A stretch of DNA of 53,504 bases from Pacificibacter marinus (GCF_018860505.1 NZ_JAHKPU010000042.1:42376-95879); one strand, 5' to 3'. Numbered from the stretch's first letter, positions 25,885 to 34,076 are shown. Numbers and translations: made by a program. Notes: generated from the sequence alone by a model not told the origin.

Positions 25885-26094
25885 ATGGACAGCAAGATCA
25901 GACTCATCGCCAAATCTATTACGTGGCAACTGGCTGGACTTTTCACCATGACGCTCATTGGCTTTGTATTCACGGGGTCATTTGCAGCAGGCGGCGGCAT
26001 TGCTATTTCTGGCGCAGTCGTGGGCTTCATCTGCTATTTTGCGCATGAAATCGTCTGGTCGAAAATTAATTGGGGCAGACGCAGGCGCGAATAG
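25885..26094 (+). CDS. DUF2061 small membrane protein
   Basis: A 69-residue protein with two hydrophobic segments separated by a short Gly-rich turn (TGSFAAGGGIA), preceded by KSITWQLAGLFTMTLIGFVF. The hallmark HEIVWSKINWGRRR ends the protein, and the SITWR/Q pattern near residue 11 is typical of the DUF2061 family. Family members are often fused or adjacent to sulfate-assimilation or cell-envelope genes, but no role is settled. It has no strong ribosome site. It converges on tadA and is divergent from an XRE regulator, which may control it. Confidence 0.8.
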   Translation: MDSKIRLIAKSITWQLAGLFTMTLIGFVFTGSFAAGGGIAISGAVVGFICYFAHEIVWSKINWGRRRRE

Positions 26095-26142
26095 GCACAA
26101 CAAACGCCAAGACCACCCAACGACAGCACATAAAACGACGGC

Positions 26143-26595
26143 TCAGCGGCGCCGACTTGCAAAGAAATCTTTAAGTAAGTCTTCGGAATCTTGAGCAGAA
26201 ATGCCATCATAAACCTCAGGCGCGTGATGGCATTGCGCGTGGGAAAAAACGCGCGCCCCCTGGGCCACACCGCCTGATTTCACATCCTCTGCCCCATAAT
26301 ACAGACGCGCAATACGTGCATTCGAAATCGCCGCCGCACACATCGGGCAAGGTTCAAGCGTCACGTATAAATCATATCCCGACAGGCGTTCTTGCCCCAA
26401 AGCGGTGCAAGCTGCACGGATCGCGACCACTTCGGCATGAGCCGTCGGATCATTCCATTCACGGGTGCGATTGCCCCCCTGTGCCACGACATCTCCTGTA
26501 GGCGACACAATCACAGCCCCCACAGGCACCTCGCCACGGGCCGCAGCCGCATGCGCCTCGCGCAATGCTATATCCATGTAAGATCTAAAGCTCAT
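26143..26595 (-). CDS. tadA: tRNA-specific adenosine deaminase TadA
   Basis: A 150-residue zinc enzyme that converts adenosine 34 of tRNA-Arg(ACG) to inosine. The cytidine-deaminase-type zinc site is complete: THAEVVAIRAA (His and catalytic Glu) and EPCPMCAAAI (PCxxC). YGAEDVKSGGV and the C-terminal SEDLLKDFFASRRR fit the family. The start ATG 26595 is selected because TadA proteins begin with a short segment before the first helix. It is divergent from rluB, so two RNA-modification genes share the 132-base region between them. Confidence 0.95.
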   Translation of the reverse strand: MSFRSYMDIALREAHAAAARGEVPVGAVIVSPTGDVVAQGGNRTREWNDPTAHAEVVAIRAACTALGQERLSGYDLYVTLEPCPMCAAAISNARIARLYYGAEDVKSGGVAQGARVFSHAQCHHAPEVYDGISAQDSEDLLKDFFASRRR

Positions 26596-26727
26596 GACCT
26601 GTATCTGCCCCCAAAATCGGCCTATGACAAGCAAATGCGCGCCCAAACCCGCTCAATCTAGGCTCAATGCAGGCCCAATGCACAGCACCCCCTTCCCAAC
26701 TGCGCAAACCCCAGCTATGGCAATCGT

Positions 26728-28029
26728 ATGACACGAGATTCCGATAAAAAACCCGCCCGCGGCGCAAAATCTGGCGCACCCTCCTTTGTTTCAAAAAGCA
26801 AAGGCTCCCGCAGCCATGGTGACACGGAAGGCAAGTCTTACAAAAAGCCCCCCGCGAATCCCTATGCCAAGAAAGGCGCACCTAAAATCGCGCCAGCCAA
26901 AGGCCCCGAGGCTGGCGCGGATGGCACACGCCCCGGTGATCGGATCGCCAAAGTTCTGGCCCGCGCGGGCGTTGCCTCGCGCCGCGATTGCGAAGTGATC
27001 ATCGATGAGGGTCGCGTGACCGTGAATGGCCGCAAGGTTGTCTCACCGGCGCTGAACGTATTGCCCGGTGATCGCATCACCGTGGACGGGCAACAAATCG
27101 GCGAAGCGGAACCGCCCCGTTTGTGGCTGTACCACAAACCTCTGGGCCTCGTGACCACAGAAAAAGACGAGCTTGGCCGCAAGACCGTCTTTGAAAACCT
27201 GCCCGCAGGCCTTCCACGGGTTTTGTCTGTTGGGCGTCTCGATTTAAACTCTGAGGGGCTTTTGCTGCTCACCAATGATGGTGAATTGAAACGCAAGCTT
27301 GAGCTGCCAGACACAGGTTGGCTGCGCAAGTACCGTGTGCGCGTCAAAGGTTCTCCGTCTGAGGCGTTGCTAGATCAGCTGCGCAAAGGCGTGACGATTG
27401 ATGGCGAAGATTTCCAACCAATGGAAGTTGTGTTCGACCGTCAACAAGGGGCCAACGCTTGGCTAACTGTAGGCATCCGCGAAGGGCGCAACCGCGAGGT
27501 TCGCCGCGCGATGGAACACATCGGCGTTATCGTGAATCGATTGATGCGCATCTCATACGGCCCATTCCGTTTGGGCACCATTCGCCCCGGTCAAGCCGAA
27601 GAGGTTAAGGCCCGCGTGTTGCGTGATCAGCTGGGCGTTGATCCCTTCGCGTCAGATATCGAACACCCAAGCGAGCCACGCCGTCAAGTCAGCCGTGGCG
27701 GCAAACCTGCTGGTCCGCGCAAGGAAAGCTTTGGCCGCACAGATTCCCGTGATCGCGATGATCGTGGCCCAAAGGGCGCAGAGTTCAAATCGCGCGGCGA
27801 GCGTGATGATCGCGGCCCAAAAGGCAGCGGCTACAAAGGCAAATCTGTTGATCGTGACGGCAAACCTGATTTCAAATCGGCAGGCTACAAATCACGCGGT
27901 GGCCCTGATGGCGGTCGCGCCAAAGGGTTCAAATCTCACGGCGACAAACCCACAGGCGGCCGCGATGGCAAGCCGTCCGGCGGACCACGCGGCGGTAACG
28001 GTTTTGGCGGCGGCAAAAAACGCAGCTAA
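26728..28029 (+). CDS. rluB: Pseudouridine synthase RluB-type with long repetitive basic tail
   Basis: A 433-residue protein. A disordered Lys/Ser/Gly-rich lead (residues 1-66) is followed by an S4 RNA-binding domain (about 69-115, RIAKVLARAGVASRRDCEVI). The RsuA/RluB catalytic domain (about 128-290) has the catalytic Asp in VGRLDLNSEGLLLLTNDG and GREGRNREVRRAMEHIG at its end. The last 130 residues are low-complexity Gly, Arg, Lys and Asp with repeats such as RDDRGPKG and FKSHGDKP, a common trait of alphaproteobacterial RluB. Expected target: U2605 of 23S rRNA; RsuA or RluE specificity cannot be excluded. It is followed by a hairpin without a T-tract. Confidence 0.9.
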   Translation: MTRDSDKKPARGAKSGAPSFVSKSKGSRSHGDTEGKSYKKPPANPYAKKGAPKIAPAKGPEAGADGTRPGDRIAKVLARAGVASRRDCEVIIDEGRVTVNGRKVVSPALNVLPGDRITVDGQQIGEAEPPRLWLYHKPLGLVTTEKDELGRKTVFENLPAGLPRVLSVGRLDLNSEGLLLLTNDGELKRKLELPDTGWLRKYRVRVKGSPSEALLDQLRKGVTIDGEDFQPMEVVFDRQQGANAWLTVGIREGRNREVRRAMEHIGVIVNRLMRISYGPFRLGTIRPGQAEEVKARVLRDQLGVDPFASDIEHPSEPRRQVSRGGKPAGPRKESFGRTDSRDRDDRGPKGAEFKSRGERDDRGPKGSGYKGKSVDRDGKPDFKSAGYKSRGGPDGGRAKGFKSHGDKPTGGRDGKPSGGPRGGNGFGGGKKRS

Positions 28030-28049
28030 GCAACCTTAGTTCTGAGCAA

Positions 28050-28075
28050 GGGGGAGCAACTTATGAAGCTTCCCC
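28050..28075 (+). terminator. Hairpin after rluB
   Basis: GGGGGAGC pairs with GCTTCCCC (8 bp with one G-T pair) around AACTTATGAA, 20 bases past the stop. No T-run follows (ACGCTTAACCC), so termination is not certain; it may be Rho-dependent or protect the 3' end. Confidence 0.45.
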
Positions 28076-28177
28076 ACGCTTAACCCTTTCATGAACCGCA
28101 TTTGTTACCTATATCTTATGGCAAGACCCGCACGGGCAAAGGGGCATAAGCCCGCAATAGGATGGAGTGAGAGCGAC

Positions 28178-28255
28178 ATGAGCGCCAATAAGGCCCAAAA
28201 ACTTGCGTATTATCTGCTGGTTGCATTGACCTTTTACGCCACTTTGGGCGCATAG
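28178..28255 (+). CDS. Putative 25-residue membrane microprotein upstream of xpaC
   Basis: A short frame beginning MSANKAQKLAYYLLVALTFY and ending at TAG 28253-28255, 11 bases before the XpaC start. It has a polar N-terminus and one hydrophobic segment, the profile of a single-span microprotein. GGAG lies 10 bases upstream of ATG 28178. The frame is open further back to ATG 28118 (45 residues), but that extension is Arg/Lys-rich with no ribosome site. Its position as the first gene of the XpaC-TelA array makes a functional role possible. No homologue is known to me, and translation is an inference. Confidence 0.4.
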   Translation: MSANKAQKLAYYLLVALTFYATLGA

Positions 28256-28266
28256 GGCATCTGATC

Positions 28267-29154
28267 ATGGCGCAAAAATACGGCTCAAAATACTCACCTG
28301 ACAGTAACAATGACGCGAACACATCGATGGACGCCCCAAAAGCACGTCCTTTTGATGGCAAAGAACCATCCCGTGTGGGCGCGCGCTCAAACATCTTGTT
28401 TTATGCTGCCCTGCCCTTGGCGTGGAAAGCTTTTGGCGCTGAACCCATTGTCATGGCGCAATACATTGTCGCTCTGGGATTGTTGTTGGGGGCCGCTTGG
28501 CTGACCCGCGAAGGCCTGAAAGCGCAAGAAGCCTATGAAGCGCGCAAAGTCGCTCGCCGCCCTGCGATTCCACGCAAAATTTTCGGGTCTGCTTTAACAG
28601 GCCTTGGACTTAGCCTTGTTGGTATCGCGGGTTGGGGCCCACTTGAGGCTGCCATTTTCGCGGTTCTCGGCACAGCTTTACACAGTTTTGCCTTTGGCAT
28701 TGATCCTTTGAAACACAAAGGCATAGAAGGCATCGACACCTTTCAACAAGATCGCGTGGCCAAAGCTGTCACCGAGGCAGAACGCCATTTGGCCTCTATG
28801 CGTGAATCCCTAGAGCGCGCGGGCGACCGCGAGACGCAAACCCGCCTAGATCAATTCGCCAAAACCGCCCGCGCCATGTTTCGTACTGTCGAAGAAGACC
28901 CGCGCGATTTGACCGCAGCGCGCAAATATTTGAGCGTCTATTTGCAAGGTGCGCGTGACGCGACGACAAAATTCGCCGACATCTGGGGCCGCAGCCGTAA
29001 CATGGACGCCCGCACATCCTACCTTGCGCTTTTAGACGACCTTGAAAGCAATTTCACAGCACGCAACAAAGCGTTACTTTTAGACAATAAGGTCGATCTT
29101 GACATCGAGATCGACGTGCTTCGCGACCGGTTGGCCCGCGAAGGTATCAAGTAA
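28267..29154 (+). CDS. XpaC-family protein (5-bromo-4-chloroindolyl phosphate hydrolysis family)
   Basis: A 295-residue protein. The first 40 residues are polar. Two pairs of hydrophobic segments follow (about 42-57 and 61-80; 105-121 and 124-144), then a 150-residue charged helical C-terminal domain (FQQDRVAKAVTEAERHLASM, DLTAARKYLSVYLQGARDAT). This is the XpaC domain, found next to TelA in many genomes; despite its name no phosphatase motif is present. It is probably an inner-membrane partner of TelA. AGGG lies about 11 bases before the ATG. It is the first large gene of a five- to six-gene array on the plus strand. Confidence 0.8.
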   Translation: MAQKYGSKYSPDSNNDANTSMDAPKARPFDGKEPSRVGARSNILFYAALPLAWKAFGAEPIVMAQYIVALGLLLGAAWLTREGLKAQEAYEARKVARRPAIPRKIFGSALTGLGLSLVGIAGWGPLEAAIFAVLGTALHSFAFGIDPLKHKGIEGIDTFQQDRVAKAVTEAERHLASMRESLERAGDRETQTRLDQFAKTARAMFRTVEEDPRDLTAARKYLSVYLQGARDATTKFADIWGRSRNMDARTSYLALLDDLESNFTARNKALLLDNKVDLDIEIDVLRDRLAREGIK

Positions 29155-29181
29155 ATCAAATCGTTATCTCTGGGGGACTTC

Positions 29182-30372
29182 ATGTCAGATACCACTCGCC
29201 AAAAAGCCGAAGCCACGTTGAAAGACGTCGAAGCAGTCACCGCCGTTGTTCTGCCTGAGCCCGCGGGCGATCTGGTCGTATTTGACGCAGCAGAACCTGC
29301 ACAGGCTGACGCGATCCGCAGCGCTATGACTGAAATCGATATGAGCGATACAAATTCCATCGTGCGTTTCGGCTCTGGTGCGCAAGCTGAATTGCAAGAG
29401 ATTTCCCAAGCCATGCTCGCAGATGTGCGTAACAAAGACGTCGGGCCAGCGGGCGACAGCCTACGATCCATCGTAACCACCATTCGCGGCTTTTCAATCT
29501 CTGAACTCGATGTGCGCCGAGATCGGTCTTGGTGGGAAAAACTTCTGGGGCGCGCTGCCCCTATGGCGAAATTCGTTGCCCGCTTTGAGACTGTCCAAGG
29601 CCAGATTGATGACATCACAGACAATCTTTTATCGCATGAGCACACGCTTTTGAAAGACATTAAATCCTTGGATCTTTTGTACGATCGCACGCTGACCTTC
29701 TACGACGAATTGGGCATTTACATCGCCGCTGGCGAAGAAAAGCTCAAAGAGCTTGATGGCGTGACCATTCCCGCGAAAGAAGCAGAGGTGGCAGCTGCGG
29801 CAGAGAACGATCAAGTCATGGTCGCGCAAGAGCTGCGCGATCTACGTGCCGCGCGCGATGATTTGGAACGCCGTGTGCATGACCTAAAACTGACGCGCCA
29901 AGTCACCATGCAGTCCTTGCCATCCATCCGTTTGGTGCAAGAAAACGACAAATCCTTGGTCACAAAAATCAATTCGACCTTGGTCAACACAGTCCCGTTG
30001 TGGGAAACCCAATTGGCCCAAGCCGTGACCATTCAACGCTCTTCAGAGGCGGCACATGCCGTGCGCGAAGCCAATGATCTGACCAACGAATTGCTGACAT
30101 CCAACGCCAAGAACCTGCGCCAAGCCAACAAAGTTGTGCGCGAAGAAATGGAACGTGGCGTGTTTGACATTGAGGCCGTGAAAACCGCCAACGCTGAATT
30201 GATCGCGACTATCCAAGAAAGCCTGCAGATCGCCGACGATGGCAAAACCAAACGCGCAGCAGCAGAAGCAGACCTGAAGCAAATGGAAGCAGAACTGCGT
30301 GATACATTGGCTTCTGCTAAAGCCAAACGCACAGGCACCGGCGACAATGCTGGCACAGCTGTTCCGAGCTAA
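29182..30372 (+). CDS. telA: TelA-family toxic anion resistance protein
   Basis: A 396-residue soluble helical protein of the TelA/KlaA family. The N-terminal 90 residues are variable. Then comes the family core with FSISELDVRRDRSWWEKLLG, LSHEHTLLKDIKSLDLLYDR, TFYDELGIYIAAGEEKLKEL and VTMQSLPSIRLVQENDKSLV, followed by long coiled-coil helices. TelA proteins are linked to tellurite and other toxic anion resistance and to envelope stress, but no biochemical activity is settled. GGGGGA lies 5 bases before the ATG and 27 bases separate it from xpaC. Its 3' end overlaps the DUF2927 gene by 26 bases, a sign of coupled translation. Confidence 0.88.
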   Translation: MSDTTRQKAEATLKDVEAVTAVVLPEPAGDLVVFDAAEPAQADAIRSAMTEIDMSDTNSIVRFGSGAQAELQEISQAMLADVRNKDVGPAGDSLRSIVTTIRGFSISELDVRRDRSWWEKLLGRAAPMAKFVARFETVQGQIDDITDNLLSHEHTLLKDIKSLDLLYDRTLTFYDELGIYIAAGEEKLKELDGVTIPAKEAEVAAAAENDQVMVAQELRDLRAARDDLERRVHDLKLTRQVTMQSLPSIRLVQENDKSLVTKINSTLVNTVPLWETQLAQAVTIQRSSEAAHAVREANDLTNELLTSNAKNLRQANKVVREEMERGVFDIEAVKTANAELIATIQESLQIADDGKTKRAAAEADLKQMEAELRDTLASAKAKRTGTGDNAGTAVPS

Positions 30373-31345
30373 GGTGACACAAGGCGGCACATATAAAACT
30401 CAACGCGCTGCGGGGTTTGTCCTCGCAGCCGCGATGACGCTGTCCGGCTGCGTCCAATCCACAACTGTGTCGCCGATCCCTCAATCACGCCCTACCACTG
30501 TACCCACAGCAGTAGAGGCCGACACGACGCCTCAAGGGCCCTCAGCGCAAAGTAACGCCATGCGTGATTATTACGCAAAAGTTCAAAATAACCTGCTGCT
30601 CAATGATTTGCTGCGCACAGATGGCGGCGGCAGTGATACGCCGTTCACAACCCACCAGCTGGCCAATAATTTCGACGCCATCGCGCTGAACGACGAATAC
30701 ACCAGTGTCGGCGGCACTTATGTGGCCCGCACCACGCCGTCATCACTGCATAAATGGGCTGGTCCTGTACGCATCGGTTTGGAATTTGGCGCCAGTATTC
30801 CCGATGCACAACGCGCCACAGACCGCGCAACAGTTGCCGCTTTGACAGGGCGACTTGCACGGGCAACAAACCATTCGATTTCGATGTCCGCACGCCCCAA
30901 CTTTCATGTTTTGGTGTTGAACGAAGACGAGCGCCAAGTGATCGGCCCGCGCCTTGAACAGCTTATTCCTGGCATCGGCCAAGCTGCCATCAATTCCATC
31001 GAAAACATGCCGCGATCCAACTATTGTTTGGTGGTGGCGTCTGACCCTTCAGACAATGGCGTTTATCAAACGGCCGTGGCGATCATTCGCGGCGAACACC
31101 CTGAGTTGATGCGAAAGTCATGTTTTCATGAAGAAATTGCGCAGGGGCTTGGCCTTGCCAATGACACGCCGCGCGCCCGTCCGTCAATTTTCAACGACGA
31201 CGAAGAATTCGCGCTGCTGACGGGGCATGATGAATTGCTGCTGCGCATTTTGTATGATCCGCGCCTTTACCCCGGTATGCAGCCCGAAATCGCCCGTCCT
31301 ATTTCTGCGCAAATCGCCAACGAGCTGATGCGCGACGCCACTTAA
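30347..31345 (+). CDS. DUF2927 lipoprotein, putative degenerate zincin-like protein
   Basis: A 332-residue protein anchored as a lipoprotein. The signal peptide ends in TLSGC (modified Cys35 if ATG 30347 is the start). The mature part begins with a Pro/Thr-rich linker to about residue 70 and continues as the DUF2927 domain. Near the C-terminus (residues 259-270) CFHEEIAQGLGL, followed by the acidic SIFNDDEEFALLTGHDELLL, looks like a zincin helix whose second His is replaced by Gln. The ATG lies inside the end of telA, and an in-frame upstream ATG exists. The function is unknown; it is probably periplasmic, facing the envelope side of this array. Confidence 0.75.
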   Translation: MLAQLFRAKVTQGGTYKTQRAAGFVLAAAMTLSGCVQSTTVSPIPQSRPTTVPTAVEADTTPQGPSAQSNAMRDYYAKVQNNLLLNDLLRTDGGGSDTPFTTHQLANNFDAIALNDEYTSVGGTYVARTTPSSLHKWAGPVRIGLEFGASIPDAQRATDRATVAALTGRLARATNHSISMSARPNFHVLVLNEDERQVIGPRLEQLIPGIGQAAINSIENMPRSNYCLVVASDPSDNGVYQTAVAIIRGEHPELMRKSCFHEEIAQGLGLANDTPRARPSIFNDDEEFALLTGHDELLLRILYDPRLYPGMQPEIARPISAQIANELMRDAT

Positions 31346-31363
31346 CCGCCACAGGAGCCTCCC

Positions 31364-32467
31364 ATGGGAATTTTCGATTTTCTATCTGGTGAATTTATTG
31401 ATGTCATCCACTGGACCGATGACACCCGCGATACAATGGTGTGGCGTTTTGAGCGTGAAGCGCACGAAATTAAATACGGCGCGAAGCTGACTGTACGCGA
31501 AGGTCAAGCAGCTGTTTTCGTGCATGAAGGTCAATTGGCGGACGTCTTCACACCGGGTCTTTACATGCTTGAGACCAACAATATGCCGATTTTGACGACC
31601 TTGAACCACTGGGATCACGGTTTCAAATCACCGTTCAAATCTGAAATTTATTACGTCAACACCACACGGTTCTCAGACCTCAAATGGGGCACAAAGAATC
31701 CGATCATGTGTCGCGACCCAGAGTTTGGCCCAGTCCGCATTCGCGCCTACGGCACCTATACGGTCAAGGTCTCAGACCCTGCGCTGTTTTTGACGGAAAT
31801 CGTTGGCACCGACGGCGAATTCACCATGGACGAAATCTCGTTCCAAATCCGCAATATCATCGTGCAGGCCTTTTCACGCATCGTCGCCTCAAGCGGCATT
31901 CCTGTCTTGGATATGGCCGCGAACACTGACGGTCTTGGCAAATTGGTTGCGACAGAAATTTCCAAAGTCGTCGCCGAATACGGCCTTGTTATTCCTGAAT
32001 ATTACATCGAGAACATCAGCTTGCCTGAAGCTGTTGAAGCAGCCCTTGATAAACGCACCTCGATGGGCATTGTCGGCAATCTGGACAACTACATGAAATT
32101 CAACGCAGCCGAAGGCATGGGCGCGGAGAACTCTGCCATGGCTGCCTCGATGGGCGCAGGTATCGGCGCGGGTCTTGGCATGGGCATGGCGCAACAGGCA
32201 GCAGGCCCATGGGGCGCACGCCCAACAGCCGCCGTCCAAGCCCCTCCGCCGCCGCCTGTTGAACATGTTTGGCACATCGCTGTGAATGGCGAAACCAAAG
32301 GCCCGTTTTCAAAAGCCGAAATGGGGCAGATGGCCGCCAAAGGCACCCTTACCCGTGCCTCTTATGTTTGGACCCAAGGCCAAGATGGCTGGTTGGAAGC
32401 CGATGATGTGGTCGAGCTGTCACAACTGTTTTCCGTCGCCCCGCCCCCACCACCGCCCGGCGCCTAA
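31364..32467 (+). CDS. SPFH-domain protein fused to a GYF_2 domain
   Basis: A 367-residue protein of the YdjI/virion-core-like SPFH family. The SPFH part spans about residues 20-240 (EIKYGAKLTVREGQAAVFVH, then VFTPGLYMLETNNMP, and ISLPEAVEAALDKR). A glycine- and alanine-rich hinge follows (250-280), then a Pro5 tract (294-298), a GYF_2 domain (302-348, with GPFSKAEMGQMAAKG and WTQGQDGW), and a C-terminal Pro6 tract (360-365). SPFH proteins build membrane-associated scaffolds; GYF domains bind proline-rich peptides, so self-association is possible. There is no transmembrane segment. AGGAG precedes the ATG. It is 18 bases from the DUF2927 gene. Confidence 0.85.
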   Translation: MGIFDFLSGEFIDVIHWTDDTRDTMVWRFEREAHEIKYGAKLTVREGQAAVFVHEGQLADVFTPGLYMLETNNMPILTTLNHWDHGFKSPFKSEIYYVNTTRFSDLKWGTKNPIMCRDPEFGPVRIRAYGTYTVKVSDPALFLTEIVGTDGEFTMDEISFQIRNIIVQAFSRIVASSGIPVLDMAANTDGLGKLVATEISKVVAEYGLVIPEYYIENISLPEAVEAALDKRTSMGIVGNLDNYMKFNAAEGMGAENSAMAASMGAGIGAGLGMGMAQQAAGPWGARPTAAVQAPPPPPVEHVWHIAVNGETKGPFSKAEMGQMAAKGTLTRASYVWTQGQDGWLEADDVVELSQLFSVAPPPPPPGA

Positions 32468-32491
32468 AGCGGCGATTGGACAGACTTGACC

Positions 32492-32881
32492 ATGCAGCCC
32501 AAAAACAAGCCGCCCAAAGTGACCCGCAAAGCCGAGGGCCATGCCCGCAAAGATGCTCGCGCCGAAGACATCGCGCTGGCGTTGATGGGCGTTGGCCCTT
32601 TGCCCGTTGACATGATCGCAGATGATGCCACTTGGGAATGCGGACAAGACGCCCCAGCCGCCGGTCGCACGGCCATTGCAAAAGTATTTGACGCCCTGAC
32701 CGCCCCCGACACCATCACTGTGGATCAAGTTGTAACGCACGGCAAAGCCGCGTCGGTATCGGGGCGACTGACACGCGGCGCGCAAGAGCGCATCTTTTGC
32801 CACGTGATTCGGCATACCAGTGAGGCAGCAACGCAAATCGCGCAGATCGTCAGCTTTGAACATGCCGGAGGGTCGTCATGA
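32492..32881 (+). CDS. Small NTF2-like (SnoaL-type) protein, function unknown
   Basis: A 129-residue protein. A basic 25-residue lead is followed by an alpha-plus-beta pattern of the NTF2-like fold: EDIALALMGV helix, DDATWEC, AGRTAIAKVFDALTA helix, then strands ITVDQVVTHGKAASVSGRL, ERIFCHVIRH and ATQIAQIVSFEH. This is a fold-level inference, without a family match. A TTG two codons upstream is an alternative start. Its stop overlaps the next gene's start (ATGA), so translation is coupled. It may bind a small ligand or act as an adaptor for the zinc-ribbon protein. Confidence 0.6.
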   Translation: MQPKNKPPKVTRKAEGHARKDARAEDIALALMGVGPLPVDMIADDATWECGQDAPAAGRTAIAKVFDALTAPDTITVDQVVTHGKAASVSGRLTRGAQERIFCHVIRHTSEAATQIAQIVSFEHAGGSS

Positions 32882-33990
32882 CCGGTAACGACGGATTACC
32901 AGCACAAGACGTTTTACAAGATCACCGCTTTCCCTGCACCACCTGCGGGGCAGACATGCGGTTTTCACCCGACACAGGCGCACTGGCCTGTGATCATTGC
33001 GGGGCAACTGAGACTTTGGACATCGGCGGCGCAACAGGCCCCTATGAGTTGGATTACAGCCGCGCAATCAAAGACCTATTGCCGCAACAAGATATGGAAG
33101 ACACCCGTGTCTCTGAATGTCCAAATTGTGGCGCACAGGTCGAATTTAGCGCCGAGATCCATGCCACAGAATGTCCGTTTTGTGCAACGCCAGTGGTTAC
33201 AGACACGGGGCTACATCGCCAAATCAAACCGCGTGGGCTGCTACCCTTTGCGCTATCAGAAGCGACAGCACGCGACGCGATGAATGACTGGCTAGGCGGA
33301 TTGTGGTTTGCTCCAAACGGGTTGCAAAACTACGCCCGCAAAGGACGCAAGCTGTCTGGTATTTACGTCCCCTATTGGACCTTTGATGCCGATACAAAGT
33401 CGCAATATTCTGGTATGCGCGGGGATGATTATTATGTCACCAAAACCGTTATGCGCGATGGCAAACGTAAACAAGTGCGCGAGCGGCGTACCAAATGGCG
33501 CAACAAATCAGGGCGTGTCGCACGGTTTTTTGATGATGTTTTGGTGCTGGCCTCAACGTCTTTACCCAAGAAATACACTGAAGGGCTAGAGCCGTGGGAT
33601 TTGCAAGCGATGGAACCCTATGTTCCTGACTACATTGCTGGGTTTCGCGCCGAAAGTTACTCTGTTGATTTGGAAGACGGCTATCGGTCTGCGCGCAGCT
33701 ATATGGATCGTGTGATTTTGCGTGACGTTAAATTTGACATCGGCGGTGATCGTCAACAAGTGGCCAGTGTAAACACACAAGTCTCAAACGTGACATTCAA
33801 ACATGTGCTGCTGCCGGTTTGGATGGCCGCCTATAAATACCGCGGGAAAACCTATCGCTTTGTCGTCAATGGCCGTACTGGTCGGGTACAAGGCGAACGC
33901 CCTTGGTCCGCTTGGAAAATCGCTTTTGCCGTCATTTTAGGCGCAATCGTTGCAGGCGCCATCGGGTTTATCGCATCACAATACCAATGA
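32878..33990 (+). CDS. Double zinc-ribbon protein with C-terminal membrane anchor
   Basis: A 370-residue protein. Two rubredoxin-like zinc knuckles lie near the N-terminus (CTTCGADM...CDHCG at about residues 20-42; CPNCGAQV...CPFC about 85-105). A middle domain follows with SGIYVPYWTFDADTKSQYSG and VLLPVWMAAYKYRGKTYRFV strands, and a single membrane span near residues 345-366. Proteins like this are often mis-annotated as primosomal protein N' or helicase-like; no helicase motif is present. The arrangement places zinc ribbons in the cytoplasm, tethered to the membrane. It overlaps the preceding gene by 4 bases and closes the array. Confidence 0.8.
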   Translation: MTGNDGLPAQDVLQDHRFPCTTCGADMRFSPDTGALACDHCGATETLDIGGATGPYELDYSRAIKDLLPQQDMEDTRVSECPNCGAQVEFSAEIHATECPFCATPVVTDTGLHRQIKPRGLLPFALSEATARDAMNDWLGGLWFAPNGLQNYARKGRKLSGIYVPYWTFDADTKSQYSGMRGDDYYVTKTVMRDGKRKQVRERRTKWRNKSGRVARFFDDVLVLASTSLPKKYTEGLEPWDLQAMEPYVPDYIAGFRAESYSVDLEDGYRSARSYMDRVILRDVKFDIGGDRQQVASVNTQVSNVTFKHVLLPVWMAAYKYRGKTYRFVVNGRTGRVQGERPWSAWKIAFAVILGAIVAGAIGFIASQYQ

Positions 33991-34076
33991 CTTTGAATGC
34001 GTGATTGATCAAATAACGCTTGCCCTGATAGCGCTAACGAACTTAAAACGACAGCAACTCAATAAGGAATTGTCTC

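Noticed and set aside
32878-33990. Primosomal protein N' or helicase identity for the zinc-ribbon protein
   Set aside because: No Walker A or helicase motif is present; only the two zinc knuckles and a C-terminal membrane span can be seen.
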